Assembly (NCBI RefSeq): GCF_018812025.1
Contig: NC_063044.1
Location: 72,081,057 to 72,145,056, forward strand
Source: Megalobrama amblycephala
Taxonomy: Eukaryota > Chordata > Actinopteri > Cypriniformes > Xenocyprididae
Direction of reading: 5' to 3'
DNA length: 64,000 nt
Below are positions 31,587 to 42,068 of this stretch, in pieces. Position 1 is the stretch's first letter, and every line of letters starts with the position of its first letter. The notes below the pieces were generated by a model. The model made no database searches. It was given only the letters and a program-made list of their open reading frames with translations, and had not been told where the DNA came from. The position numbers and the translations under genes are program-made.

Positions 31587-33081
31587 CGGTGGAGCAGAGG
31601 GAGGTTGGAGCCGGGGTGAAGGTAATCGCCAGAGGTCCGAGGTGGAGATCTGGGCGAGGGGCTTGAGGTGGAGGTGCAGTGAAGAGACATATGGGCGGAG
31701 GCGGGAGAGGGAGGCAGGGAGGGAAAACAGTCTTTAGGCTGGAGGGTTCAAAAACACAGTTCATGGGAGTGGCTGGCTCGGCGGCGGCTGGAGCTGAGGG
31801 CTCGGCGGCGGCTGGAGCTGAGGGCTCGGCGGCGGCTGGAGCTGAGGGCTCGGCGGCGGCTGGAGCTGAGGGCTCGGCGGCGGCTGGAGCTGAGGGCTCG
31901 GCGGCGGCTGGAGCTGAGGGCTCGGCGGCGGCTGGAGCTGAGGGCTCGGCGGCGGCTGGAGCTGAGGGCTCGGCGGCGGCTGGAGCTGAGGGCTCGGCGG
32001 CGGCTGGAGCTGAGGGCTCGGCGGCGGAGACTGGCGCTGCTTGCTCGGCGGCGGAGACTGGCGCTGCTTGCTCGGCGGCGGAGACTGGCGCTGCTTGCTC
32101 GGCGGCGGAGACTGGCGCTGCTTGCTCGGCGGCGGAGACTGGCGCTGCTTGCTCGGCGGCGGAGACTGGCGCTGCTTGCTCGGCGGCGGAGACTGGCGCT
32201 GCTTGCTCGGCGGCGGAGACTGGCGCTGCTAGCTCGGCGGCGGAGACTGGAGATGCAGGCTCGGCGGCGGAGACTGGAGATGCAGGCTCGGCGGCGGAGA
32301 CTGGAGATGCAGGCTCGGCGGCGGAGACTGGAGATGCAGGCTCGGCGGCGGAGACTGGAGATGCAGGCTCGGCGGCGGAGACTGGAGATGCAGGCTCGGC
32401 GGAGACTGGAGAACTTGGCTCAGTGGCTGAAGCAGAGGGCCAGTCCATCCCCTCAAATACTATGAGGATTCCCGTAGGAACGGGTGCGGGCTCGGCGGAT
32501 ACTGGAGCTGGCTCTGGAGATACTGGAGCGGGCTCTGGAGACACTGGAGCGGGCTCTGGAGACACTGGAGCGGGCTCTGGAGACACTGGAGCGGGCTCTG
32601 GAGATACTGGAGCGGGCTCTGGAGATACTGGAGCGGGCTCTGGAGACACTGGAGCGGCTTGCTTCCTCCTCCTCCGCTTACGGGACCCAGTTGAGGAGTG
32701 TGGGTTCCGTATGGGGCAGGCAGGGCGTTTGTTGGAGGGGTATGCGGAGGAAGACGGAGGTTGACTGACTGGCCCGGCCAACCGTGTTTCTGGATGGACT
32801 AGAGACAGACACCCATCCTGAACCCAATCAACAACATATTTGGAGTCATTTAACCACAAAATGGAATTTATGGTTTCGCTTAAGGAGAAACGATAATCGG
32901 GTTCACTAAAACGGATGGTCTCATCATCTAGTCCATCCAGAAACAGGGAGATCAAACATGCTTCAGGCCAGTCAGACAAAGAAGCAAGCTCAACGAACTC
33001 CTCCACATACCTTTCCAGCGAACGACCTACCTGCAGGAGCCCGATGAGCCGCTCGCCAGCTGACAGGGAAGAGAGAGGCAT
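31309..33081 (-). CDS. Gag-like protein of a non-autonomous LTR element, with expanded repeats
   Basis: A 590-residue minus-strand frame starts at 33081, about 100 bases inside the 5' LTR. Residues 1-95 contain VGRSLERYVEEFVELASLSD and ISLFLDGLDDETIRF, matching the capsid-like retrotransposon gag domain. A basic stretch (SRKRRRRKQAA) near residue 130 is a nuclear or RNA-binding type patch. The rest is tandem repeats: about 8 PAPVSPE, 6 PASPVSAAE, 8 QAAPVSAAE and 10-11 PSAPAAAE. There is no CCHC knuckle, protease, reverse transcriptase or integrase, so mobility would need help in trans. It is uninterrupted for 1.77 kb, unusual for a dead repeat. The 36 bp/kb-level purity of the arrays suggests recent slippage expansion. 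Confidence 0.75.
   Translation of the reverse strand: MPLSSLSAGERLIGLLQVGRSLERYVEEFVELASLSDWPEACLISLFLDGLDDETIRFSEPDYRFSLSETINSILWLNDSKYVVDWVQDGCLSLVHPETRLAGPVSQPPSSSAYPSNKRPACPIRNPHSSTGSRKRRRRKQAAPVSPEPAPVSPEPAPVSPEPAPVSPEPAPVSPEPAPVSPEPAPVSPEPAPVSAEPAPVPTGILIVFEGMDWPSASATEPSSPVSAEPASPVSAAEPASPVSAAEPASPVSAAEPASPVSAAEPASPVSAAEPASPVSAAELAAPVSAAEQAAPVSAAEQAAPVSAAEQAAPVSAAEQAAPVSAAEQAAPVSAAEQAAPVSAAEQAAPVSAAEPSAPAAAEPSAPAAAEPSAPAAAEPSAPAAAEPSAPAAAEPSAPAAAEPSAPAAAEPSAPAAAEPSAPAAAEPSAPAAAEPATPMNCVFEPSSLKTVFPPCLPLPPPPICLFTAPPPQAPRPDLHLGPLAITFTPAPTSLCSTVVHQATSVISLHPAPVHTLFLRRPALTSGLHSSVFAPSLRPSAPVGLLTLPSVHFVVCRLSSTAAFWSPGCASVGGASSSAISRRSFSADWA
31755..32030. repeat. 24-bp minisatellite, about 11 copies
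   Basis: Unit GCTCGGCGGCGGCTGGAGCT plus GAGG, nearly perfect. It encodes PSAPAAAE on the minus strand. Confidence 0.95.
32030..32405. repeat. 27-bp minisatellite in two variants (8 and 6 copies)
   Basis: GCTCGGCGGCGGAGACTGGC plus GCTGCTT, then a second block where GCGCTGCTT becomes AGATGCAGG. The period is identical and homogenised within each block. Confidence 0.95.
32490..32655. repeat. 21-bp minisatellite, about 8 copies
   Basis: Unit GGCTCTGGAGACACTGGAGC plus G, encoding PAPVSPE on the minus strand. Confidence 0.93.
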
Positions 33082-33178
33082 GGGGGAAGTTGGAGCCAGT
33101 GAGCTGGGGAAGATCTCTAATTTTTTCTTGTGGAAATCCAGCAGTTAATGGTCCGTTCTTCTGTTACATGTACTGGTG

Positions 33179-33440
33179 TAGAGATGAGGCTGATACGGAT
33201 TTCCACAATAACAATACTACATTTATTAAACAGAAGACAGAGATCACCAAACATACATCTAACAAAACAGAGAACGGACGAGGAGTGAAGGGAGTGAGTG
33301 CCATATAAAGGGAGTGAAGACAATAGAGTCCAGGTGCAGGTGATGAGTGATGATGAGGAGCTGACGAGGGAAGTGAGTGCAGGTGATGAAACAGGAGGAT
33401 CATGGGAGATGGAGTCCAGGGGAACAAGGGAACTGTAACA
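33179..33440 (-). repeat. 5' LTR (262 bp) of the nested LTR element
   Basis: Identical by eye to the 29831-30092 copy. No matching target duplication: left flank AGACAA, right flank ATACTG. Confidence 0.9.
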
Positions 33441-33660
33441 ATACTGAGCAAAGGGTCTGAATACTTAGGACCGTGTGATATTTCAGTTTTTCTTTTTTAA
33501 TAAATCTGCAAAAATGTCAACAATTCTGTGTTTTTCTGTCAATATGGGGTGCTGTGTGTACATTGATGAGGAAAAAAATGAACTTAAATGATTTTAGCAA
33601 ATGGCTGCAATATAACAAAGAGTGAAAAATTCAAGGGGGTCTGAATACTTTCCGTACCCA

Positions 33661-33663
<3 letters not shown>

Positions 33664-33720
<57 letters not shown>

Positions 33721-33773
33721 GTGTGTATATATATATATGTATATATGTGTATATATATATATGTATATATGTG

Positions 33774-33872
<99 letters not shown>

Positions 33873-33875
33873 GTA

Positions 33876-33914
<39 letters not shown>

Positions 33915-33915
33915 C
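33664..33915. repeat. Compound TA/TATG microsatellite
   Basis: Long (TA)n with interspersed TATGTGTA and GTATGTA blocks. Open frames through it (IYIYIY) are meaningless. Confidence 0.97.
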
Positions 33916-34009
33916 CATATATAAATGAAATTAGGAAAACATGGAGTCATAATTATATGTTATGCGTGTCTATCATATCGTAATAATGCTTTGCGTACTG
34001 TAGGTTTTG

Positions 34010-34213
34010 GCATGAAAATTGATGAGCTTGCCAAGCCAAGAAGATGCCCCTGGAAAAAAAAGCATTGTTAATCACCTTTACTGGTGTGGAAACTTTTCAT
34101 CATCAGGGAATTTCACAAATGATTTGAGTTTTGTGCTAGGCAAAAACATTTACCTGCAGCCTGTGCCATCAGCCAAAGATGGAGTTCAGACAAGTCTTTT
34201 GCAGTACTTATGA
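34010..34213 (+). pseudogene. Possible decayed exon or captured coding fragment
   Basis: An in-frame run reads PWKKSIVNHLYWCGNFSSSG when read from the base after the apparent frame break at about 34047, ending in a stop at 34213. The W-x-IxNHLYWC arrangement resembles a short domain repeated in many fish transposon-captured genes. There is no start codon context and no flanking splice pair that I trust, so this is a weak call. Confidence 0.3.
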
Positions 34214-34760
34214 AGGGAAAACTGTGGTGCTTTGGTTGGCAGACCTTGCTCCTGTTGAATTAAGGTCTTTATGGTTTTATCTTTATAATTAATCTTCAGT
34301 TCAGTTTTTCCGCTTGCAAATTCCGCCATGTAAACTGCGAATCCGCCATGGCACGAGCACAACTGGCTTTTAAAGGCAATGAGAGATGAGACTCTGACTG
34401 GTTTATTTCACATTACGCCAAAAACACATCCGTTACTCATTAAGAGAATAGGGACAACCCTTTTAGATGATGCAGCGGGCGTGCCGGATGTGCCGACTGT
34501 TTTTCCTGTCCTTAAACTATCAAAAGTGGATTCGGACATGCACTAAGCGCACTTGCACCGTGCACTTTAGACCATGCGCTTAGATCGTTAAAATATGGCC
34601 CGGAGTTTCGCAAACCGCATCGGCCTCCAGTTATTTCTGCAGTGGAAAGAGAGTCTGGAAAAAGACACTTCTCTAGCCATCCCATCCTCAAGCAAGCAGT
34701 GGCCTTCAAAACTGAAGATTGTGTATGATATATTTGATTTTCGTGTAGTAGTGTTTGAAT
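34214..34760. other. Intergenic, no gene recognised
   Basis: Nothing beyond short ORFs. CpG-containing patches but no promoter motif that I can support. Confidence 0.35.
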
Positions 34761-34763
34761 TGA

Positions 34764-36380
34764 CATGATGATGTGGCAGGATGAGTTACGTCATCTTATT
34801 GGTTGGTTGGAGTGTCGTTGGTAAACCAATTGAGTGATAATAGCTGCCCTATTTAAGGACCCTTATTTTGACGGGTAGGTATGTTTTCTGACTTGGGGTG
34901 CTTCTCTCTCTCTCTCCCCCTGGCATTTCCGTTTCCGTTCCATTTTCCATTCAGGTATGTAGAGTTTTTGTTGGTGGTGTAGTGATGCGCATATTGCGAG
35001 GTTAATATGCGCTATTTATAGTTTAATTTAGAGCGGAGCTGGTGGCATTTGGCATTGCGGCAAGTTGTGGCGGAGTTCACTTGCAGGTATGTTTTGATAC
35101 TTAACTTGCGACCATTTAAGTTGTATTATTTATAGCGTGTTGCTTTTAGTAATAGCAGCAAGGGCAGGTGCGTATGTGTGTGAAGGCTGATCGCTGGACT
35201 GAGCTGCGGCACCGGTAGTGAGTAACCATACAGCGTTGCGTCCAGTATTCAACATCAATTGTAAGTATGCCGCTTTTGTCTTTCATATTTGTTCTGTTTA
35301 ATTATTTCTTTTTTTTGACTAATTGTCATACTCCTAGGTTAAAGGGAAAGGGGAACATTGAGTCCAGTTCTCGGCTAGTGATTTCACGTGACGCAGCTGC
35401 TGTTTTGCTTACGGATATATTTTGGTTTCGATCGTGTCATTGGACTGTATACTGTTTTGCTGCCTTGCACGTCGCCGGGGCTGTTAAAGCGGGCTTCGGA
35501 TACGCGTCCGCAAGGCTGCCTATCAGTTAAGCTTTTGGATTTAATTTTTCTTGTTTAATTTGATTGATTTTGTTTGTCTCGTTTTCTGTTTATTTTGGCT
35601 TTTTTTCTTTTTATTTCATTATTGTATTTTCTTTATACATTTCTTGTTTGTATGTATTGGGTTGTTTATTTACTTATTTTTGATGCCTTGCTCCAGTGCC
35701 ATTCTGATGTTGGCTATTCGTTTGTAGGCCTATGTGGTGTTTTCTGGAGGCCTGAGCATTAGAACTGTTGCAGTAACTTTATTATTTTGGTGTTTGGCTT
35801 ATTTTTCATTTAATTGTTATTTGTCTTAATTGTTGGTTGTTTTTCTTTAATGCTTTTTTTTTTTTCTTTCTCTCCAGGGCCAGTGAAGTCGTGTGTGTGT
35901 GGAACTGGGGAGGCTAGCTGCTCCATTCTGCGGTGTTTCACAGTGTGCTGTGTGCTGATACAATTTCTTTTTGGATGGTGTGTGTGTGTGGTGTTTGCTT
36001 GGTGTGGATTGAGGTGGGTTTTGGATGACCTCTTGAGTTGCAGCCGGCCTGCCTGGTTCCCACAAATCCTGGCCCTGGATATTATATTTCTGTTATTGTG
36101 GGTGTGTTTGCGAGAGAGTTTTAATTAATGTGATTTTATAATAAAGTCTATTTTGTATGGTTACCCACGTCTCCCTTAATTCCTTGCCTTCAGTTGGTAA
36201 AACTTACCTGTGTGTCTTGTATTGGGAGTTATTTCCCTGGCCTCCCACCAGGGTGGCGTAGTCGGATAAAATCTAAACAGTGACTAACATCTTTCTCCAT
36301 TCGGTATTGTCACAATGAGAATGCTGACAGTGGTTTGGTGTTTATGTGTAGGGCGCCACTACCGCGTTTGTGTGCCCTAA
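34764..36380 (+). repeat. Possible solo LTR or retroelement leader
   Basis: The region starts TGATGATGTGG, has CCAAT (AAACCAATTGAG at 34825) and a TATTTAA box (34852), long T-rich stretches, AATAAAG at 36140, and CACCAGGGTGGCGTAGTCGG at 36247. The last is a motif I associate with fish LTR elements. It ends near GTGCCCTAACA. No target duplication was confirmed and no retroelement gene is present. Confidence 0.35.
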
Positions 36381-36749
36381 CACTAGTAATAATTGTAAAT
36401 TCAGAGACACTTTATATGACTTTACTGTATTTTCTGTGAAGATGTTCTTGTGAAATCTTCGTTTTGAGTTTATACACAGTTACAGTGGTGAATTTGAGTA
36501 GTGTTATCTGTGATATAAGTTGACTGATCCTGAATTATCATGTGTTACCATTCATTTTAAATCACTGAAGATCACAACAAAGAAATTTTAAACAATTGAC
36601 TGAGTTAATAGAATAAATAAATTAAGCAAATCTAAAATGTTGTTCAGTGTCAATTGATTTATTCTGTTAACTGGCAAAACATTCATAAAAAATTGTAATC
36701 ATTTTCCTTTGATTTGTGGTATTTGTTGTTGATTGCAACATTCGGTTTT

Positions 36750-36900
36750 TAAAGGATTAATTCACTTTCAAATGAAAATTAGCCCAAGCTTTACTCACCC
36801 TCAAGCCATAATAGGTGTATATGACTTTCTTCTTTCTGATGAACGCAATCCGAGTTATATTATTAAACATCCTGACCTCCTTCAGTCTTTGCCTGATATG
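36750..36900. repeat. MITE fragment (AAAGGATTAATTCACTTTC end)
   Basis: TTAAAGGATTAATTCACTTTC through CTCACCCTCAAGCCAT and ATGACTTTCTTCTTTCTGATG is a widespread fish DNA-element end. A related, shorter piece occurs at 60342-60420. Confidence 0.6.
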
Positions 36901-37740
36901 TCCTTTTGACCATATGGTTCCATTGTTTATTATTACTTTTTAAATCAATCTTTCTCATTCATTTGCAAGGGTTATGTAAACGTAAGAGCTTAATTTTCAC
37001 CCAGCATTTTTAATAGGTAAATCAATGACCTACACGAAGAGCTGTGAGGGCTGGGATGTCTGTCAAGAAGTGTGTCATCATCATGGACTGCTTCTGGGCT
37101 TCTGTAAACTTTTCCAAAAACTCAAAACTGTTCGTGTCTGAGAAACGGCATCACTCAGAACTGTTAGTTCATATAACCAGCAAAATCCTCAAAGCAAACG
37201 AGGACTTGGACAAGGGGTTCGTTCTCCGTACGTCGCTCAATACATCCGAGATGATTTGACAGATGCCAGATCTTCTAATTGTGATAACTGATCTCTGGCT
37301 AATTTGGTTAAAATATCTGGATTAAGTTGTCTGAGATTGCTGCATATTCTTGTGTTCACTGGAACATAGCCTATCGATACTCAAAACCACAATCAGCAAT
37401 GCAACGATTGGCTAGCGGCAGGACAGCAACGTAATGACATCATGTTAAAAAAGAACATCACAAAACGTGAATTTCTGGACATTTATAACAAACAGCCAAG
37501 CAAACAAAATTATTAAACAAGTTATAATATATAAATGAAATCTACTATTTGTTAGTGTCATGATTCCCCGTTATTTCCATTATTTCATGATTTCTAGTAT
37601 TTGTACAGGAGTTACATTTTTATTTCAAATAATTAGCAATTTGTTTCAATTTACTTGTGAAGATTTGTTGTCAAGTCTAGTCTCGTGTACAAACATATAC
37701 ATCTCCATTTTAATTTAATTGATATATGGTATAAATAGTT
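36901..37740. other. Intergenic, no gene recognised
   Basis: A 71-codon open frame at 37044-37259 has no recognisable domain and no conserved partner in the window. Confidence 0.35.
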
Positions 37741-37759
37741 TCTTAACCTTCTACCTTTT

Positions 37760-37979
37760 AGACAAAGTCTCACAGTCTTTAGTAGTTTAATCCCAGTATT
37801 TTCAGCACATCATTGAACAACATGTATTTAAATATGTATTTCGCCAATACATTAAACTCTGAATTTCTCATATATTATTTGTATTTCTATGCACTTGTGA
37901 TTGTAGACAGATGTTTGTGAACAGGACTTTTATTTTGATTTAGTGGTGTGACGTCATTGTTGTGATTCTGCTGAAGAAG
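37760..37979 (+). promoter_or_regulatory. Promoter and non-coding exon 1 of zinc-finger gene A
   Basis: This stretch is colinear with 58625-58822 upstream of gene B (CTCACAGTCTTTAGTAGTTTA, then CAGTATTTTCAGCAC, ACAGGACTTTTATTTTG). It includes a perfect CRE-type TGACGTCA at 37949-37956. Both copies end with TGATTCTGCTGAAGAAG before a GTTTGT donor (37980), suggesting the 3' end of a short untranslated first exon. Conservation of the CRE between paralogues supports function; the start site is inferred. Confidence 0.65.
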
Positions 37980-38215
37980 GTTTGTGTTTTAAGTTTTAAG
38001 GTGTTTAAACCGATAGAAAACGTTAAATCAGCTTTAGAGTTTTACAAGAGACGCAGAATGATTTATTAAAATATTTAACAATACATTGCTTTATCTAACA
38101 TTAATTAACGTTTCGCGAGTAAAGTAACATAATGAAAACTCATGAGTAACATTAAAGGTGCGTCTCATTTCGCTTTCTTATATCGTGAATCAGTTTATCA
38201 TAAACACGAATTCAG

Positions 38216-38984
38216 TTAAAGGTGCTAAAGAGGATGTTTTGTTTTATACATTTTTGCAATATTACTTGAAACTGTCTTTACTAACTGATAAAAGACTATT
38301 TATTATGTGCACTGAAAGGAATAATATTAATATACATCATCTGTGCACGAGGTAGGGCCTTAAAAACATCAGCCAATCGTTTACGCGATCATCGCGTAAA
38401 CGATTGGCCCTCTGGCTTGTCAATCACTGCCGTGACGTTCATTGTGAGAGACGAGCGCGGCTGCACGCTCCAGTAACTTTCCACACTCCACAGGCGCTGC
38501 ATGCAATGTTTTTGTCAGGAGACAGGAGTAACAACTGCAGATTATGAGTTACCTGCGGTGAGTCCGACATAATGAATCCACGGCTTTAAGTCGCGCACAC
38601 ACTTAACGATTGTAAGGCCGATTATGAATGTAAATTGATACTTATGACTGATCGCGCTCAAACGCGTCCAGTCAGAGCCAGTTGCTTTCAGTCTGCGATT
38701 ACAGTCGGTGTTCAAATTCCATGTGAAAGTATATAAATCTGCTTCAGGAGCAGGAAACAATCGCTGTATGTTGAGCATAGTCAGAATGTTTTAGCTAGTT
38801 GTTAAATGTGTGCCCGGCTTAATAACACAGCGAATGCCCGTGGTAAACACTCGTGTTCCAATACTCGTGCACGAGTTTTGGGAGGCGTTCCCTCTAAAAG
38901 AGCTGTGAAGGAGGGGGGTTGTTCTTACCCATGCGCTCATTTCAAAAACTCAGTCGACAAAAAGAACCTCTTTACCACCTTTAA
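38216..38984. mobile_element. TTAA-site MITE (about 0.77 kb) in intron 1 of gene A
   Basis: Ends AGGTGCTAAAGAGG and CCTCTTTACCACCT form an inverted pair bordered by TTAA on both sides. Gene B lacks this segment at the homologous place (58980-59045), so it is a derived insertion. It contains a 37-base perfect palindrome and the repeat shared with 21870-22060. Confidence 0.75.
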
Positions 38985-39142
38985 TGTGTCGAGTAATTAT
39001 GGAGTTTCCAAAAGCTTTGTTTCACCGAGTCAATTGAATCGCTTCAGAAAATGATTCAGTGATTCAAAGCGTACTGTTTCTTTTATATCTCGGTTTGTAC
39101 AATCATTAAATTCCTAAACTGTATAGTGTCTGTTTAATTTGT

Positions 39143-40553
39143 TGTAGCGAAAATTAACTCAAAGGGGAAATATTAATAATTATTCATAACTCATTATGAT
39201 TATTAATTATGATTAATTAGGAATATGCAAATCCGTTAATCAGATTAACTGGACGTAGCTACATTAAAATTAACATTACAATCAGTTAACCTGTTCGTCC
39301 AGTGAACGCTCAGTGTTGATTGTTTATTAATTCTAAGAAATGTCAATTTCCAAGTTATGGAAAAATAATATTTCTTATTGTACTGTACTACTCACGTAGT
39401 CCGGATCTATCACTTAAGAGGCAATTCATTAGCAGACGGAGTCAGAACCAAACGTGTATTGTGCACAATCTTTATTACCTAACTCACAAACACATAACTA
39501 AACTAACAAACACATAACATAACATACATAAAGGGTCACACACACACACACACACACACGCAAGTCAGAATGAGTAATGATAGTGTTGAACCGGAAGAGA
39601 TGCTGTTACTAGAGCTACATGAAATGTCAAAGGCAATCTGGAAAGGAATCATCAGTTTCTTCAGCAATAGCAAGGTAAGTCTTACAAATTAATACTAACT
39701 TGCTGTTTAGTGTTAAAATGTACGATACTTGCAAAATGCCCTTAGGCTGAGGAGCATCGGCTCTGCCATCTGAGGAGAGATCTTGGGTGATTCAGTCCGA
39801 AGTTGTTGCCAGTCTTTTCCATGTGGGATGAGGAGCACATGGCTCGTTTGTAGGCCGAGGCCTACAGGCCTTGCAGGCCTGGCCTAGGCCGGCCGCAAGG
39901 AGATCGATTCGGTCGTTCAGAAGCAAGGAGAAAAAGAAAGGGAGTGGCACTGTTCGCTGGTTTTTAACCTCTGGTCAAAGTCACACCTCTCAGTTGTTGA
40001 CCGGACCAATGAAGATGTTGTAATTCTGGGTGGCAACACCCCTCCTGTCAGGGCTTTTACAACCCAGAAAGATTAACAAGCTGAGTTCTTGAATCAGAAC
40101 TATTAAATATTCTTTTAATACCGATGTGTTGCACAGGTATGGATGTACCGCATACACAAACATTTAAATCTTCCCGCTACGAACGTATAGACACTAAACA
40201 TGGCATGATTGAAGTTACCGTGCAGGTCATAACATTTAACAATCATCAAACATGTAAATACAATGAGTACAATACAACATCAGTAATAATGGATACCATT
40301 TCCTGAGAAGGAATCATTTATAGCACAGTCTGTCTATACATTAATGCCATAGAGTCTGTGTTCTGTGTGGAAAATGCAGGGAAGATGCAGATTTTCTGTG
40401 TCTCTACTCTGTTCTCCATGCGGCAACCACATTCCTCAGCGCAATAAACTTGTAACTGAAAACTTCCCGGGGGATGGGGACAGACTCCAGAGTGAGCTTA
40501 AAACTATTGGTTAACTAACCAATAATTGTGTCTGATTTGCCTCAGTCATTACA
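39143..40553 (-). repeat. 3' LTR (1411 bp) of the 9.8-kb element
   Basis: TGTAGCGAAAATTAACTC to CAGTCATTACA. Nearly identical to the right LTR; differences include a longer (CA)n run near 39537 and CCTGTTCG versus ACTGTTCG near 39292. A dense AGGCCT/GGCCTAGGCC cluster lies at about 39853-39898. Confidence 0.95.
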
Positions 40554-41319
40554 TAATTCCCCCCCTTTCGCTCGTTGTTGTCTCTCTTATGGCAACAGTG
40601 AGCGACATTGAAGGTGCAGAAAGATCAGACACATCACTGACACACAAGGTTGGAAGGCTGTGATGGGCCCTGGTTGTATGTGTCTCCTGGAGTGGTGGTC
40701 GTTGATGCAGACCGTGGGCAAGCTAAGTTCTCTGAGCTGGTGCTGCAGGAATCAACGCATCCAGTGCCTTGACGGTGTGTCACCTGTCACCCTAAAGTCA
40801 GTTAGTGCGGGCGAGACGTTTGCTGGTGGCAAGGTTCAGGGCTTGAGCTTGCTCAGCAGGTGTCAAGGTTGCAGGTGCCATGACAGTGTCACCTGTCATT
40901 CGGACACCCATGAAGCAGGTGGTTGCAGGAAGAGTTTATGGGATTTGTAGTGTGAAGAGTGTTTCAGACTGACCTAGGGTTGATGACAGAAGCATTTGTT
41001 ACCTCTGCTCTCAGTCCAAAGGAGTCTGAAGTTTGCTGTGTCCCTCTGCTCTGGTGGCGGCGCCGACTTGAGCAGGTCTGAGTTGTCTTGTGTGAGTGGT
41101 CAGAAGCTTGTGCTTCTGAGTACTTCTCAAGTAAGTACTGTTCATGGGGCTCCTTACTAGCGTTAGAAGCTCCTACAGGTTCGATGCAGGCATGTCCAGT
41201 CGCCCTTGTGCTACCTGCTGTTGGAGATCATGCGGTGTCTGCAGGAAGAGGATGTTTCCATCCATGGCTTCTCCCTGTGGTAGGTCTGGTGCCTGGGTCT
41301 GTCTGAATTAATCCTTCTC

Positions 41320-42068
41320 CTTCTGTAGCTTTAGAGGATTTCAGGAAATTGGCTGATGAGGTGTCAAGCAGAAGGCTTTGGCTCCCCTCTCTGTACCTCT
41401 GTGCTTGGCTGGGGGAGGTTCTTCTGCTGCAGGCAAGAGAGTCTCAGTTCTCTTTGGGCCATGTCAAGTTCATCTTTGGTGTTGTCCAGCTGCTGGGTCA
41501 GAGCTTCAGTCCCAGGTCTGGACACATCCAGAGGCCGTTCACAGGTCCTGATCCTGTCATCTTTGTCCTAGAGTTCAGAATTTGCTATTTTTAACAGTGA
41601 CTATTTGTGACAGAGTTCTTTTACCACGTCTTCTCTGGCTGCCTTTTCCAGCTGCTCTCGTTGCGGAGCAGCCGTCAGAGCCGTTTGCAGTTTGTGGCTT
41701 TTCTTCTGTGTCTCTATTCTGTCAGGGTCCTTGTGTCTGTCCCGAGCCTCCATCTCTAGCTGGTCTATGTGGCTTTTAGCATGCATCAGCTCCTTGTGAG
41801 TCTCTGTGATCTGGAGTTTGAGGTTGTTCACCTCCTGTTTCAAAACAGTGAGGATGTGGGCCAGGAAGAAGTTGACTTCAGTCAGATCATTGTGACCATA
41901 CCTCTGGTTTGAGTCATCTGCCTTTACTTCTCTTCCATCTTTGTCCAGTTGCTTTTGGCTCTGATGCTGTAAGGGATCAGCAGCCCTGGTTAGGAGGGTG
42001 TTCCTCACCACACCTAGCCAGTCCTTTCGGTCTGCCATCTGGGCAGTTAGGCTGAGCATCTGCAACAT
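41320..42068 (-). pseudogene. Coiled-coil protein frame in the LTR element (copy 1)
   Basis: From ATG 42068 the minus strand reads a 155-codon frame: a short N-terminal part (LTAQMADRKDWLGVVRNTLL), then a long heptad-rich coiled coil (LKQEVNNLKLQITETHKELM, SHIDQLEMEARDRH, REQLEKAAREDVVKEL). After the stop the same kind of sequence resumes in another frame (EALTQQLDNTKDELDMAQRE) down to about 41350, so a frameshift splits a protein of roughly 230 residues. No retroviral gag, protease or polymerase motif is present. A coiled coil could mediate assembly, as in some non-autonomous elements, but this is a guess. Confidence 0.5.

Larger units (their letters stand above)
28713..33663 (+). mobile_element. 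Tc1-like transposon, interrupted by an LTR element
   Basis: Inverted ends CAGTGGGTACGGAAAGTATT and its complement, each followed by TA inside AT microsatellites. Long subterminal inverted repeats (AGTATTCAGACCCC, TTGACATTTTTGCAGATTTATT) are kept on both sides. The element is split by the LTR element at 29831-33440, and roughly the last third of the transposase gene is missing at the insertion point, so insertion was accompanied or followed by a deletion. Confidence 0.92.

Noticed and set aside
31679..32764. 361-codon plus-strand ORF rich in Gly/Ala
   Set aside because: Antisense shadow of the gag-like minisatellites. The minus strand has the recognisable gag part and the LTR, polypurine tract and ORF orientation all agree with minus.
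33594..33950. ORFs of IYIYIY composition
   Set aside because: TA/TATG microsatellite translation.
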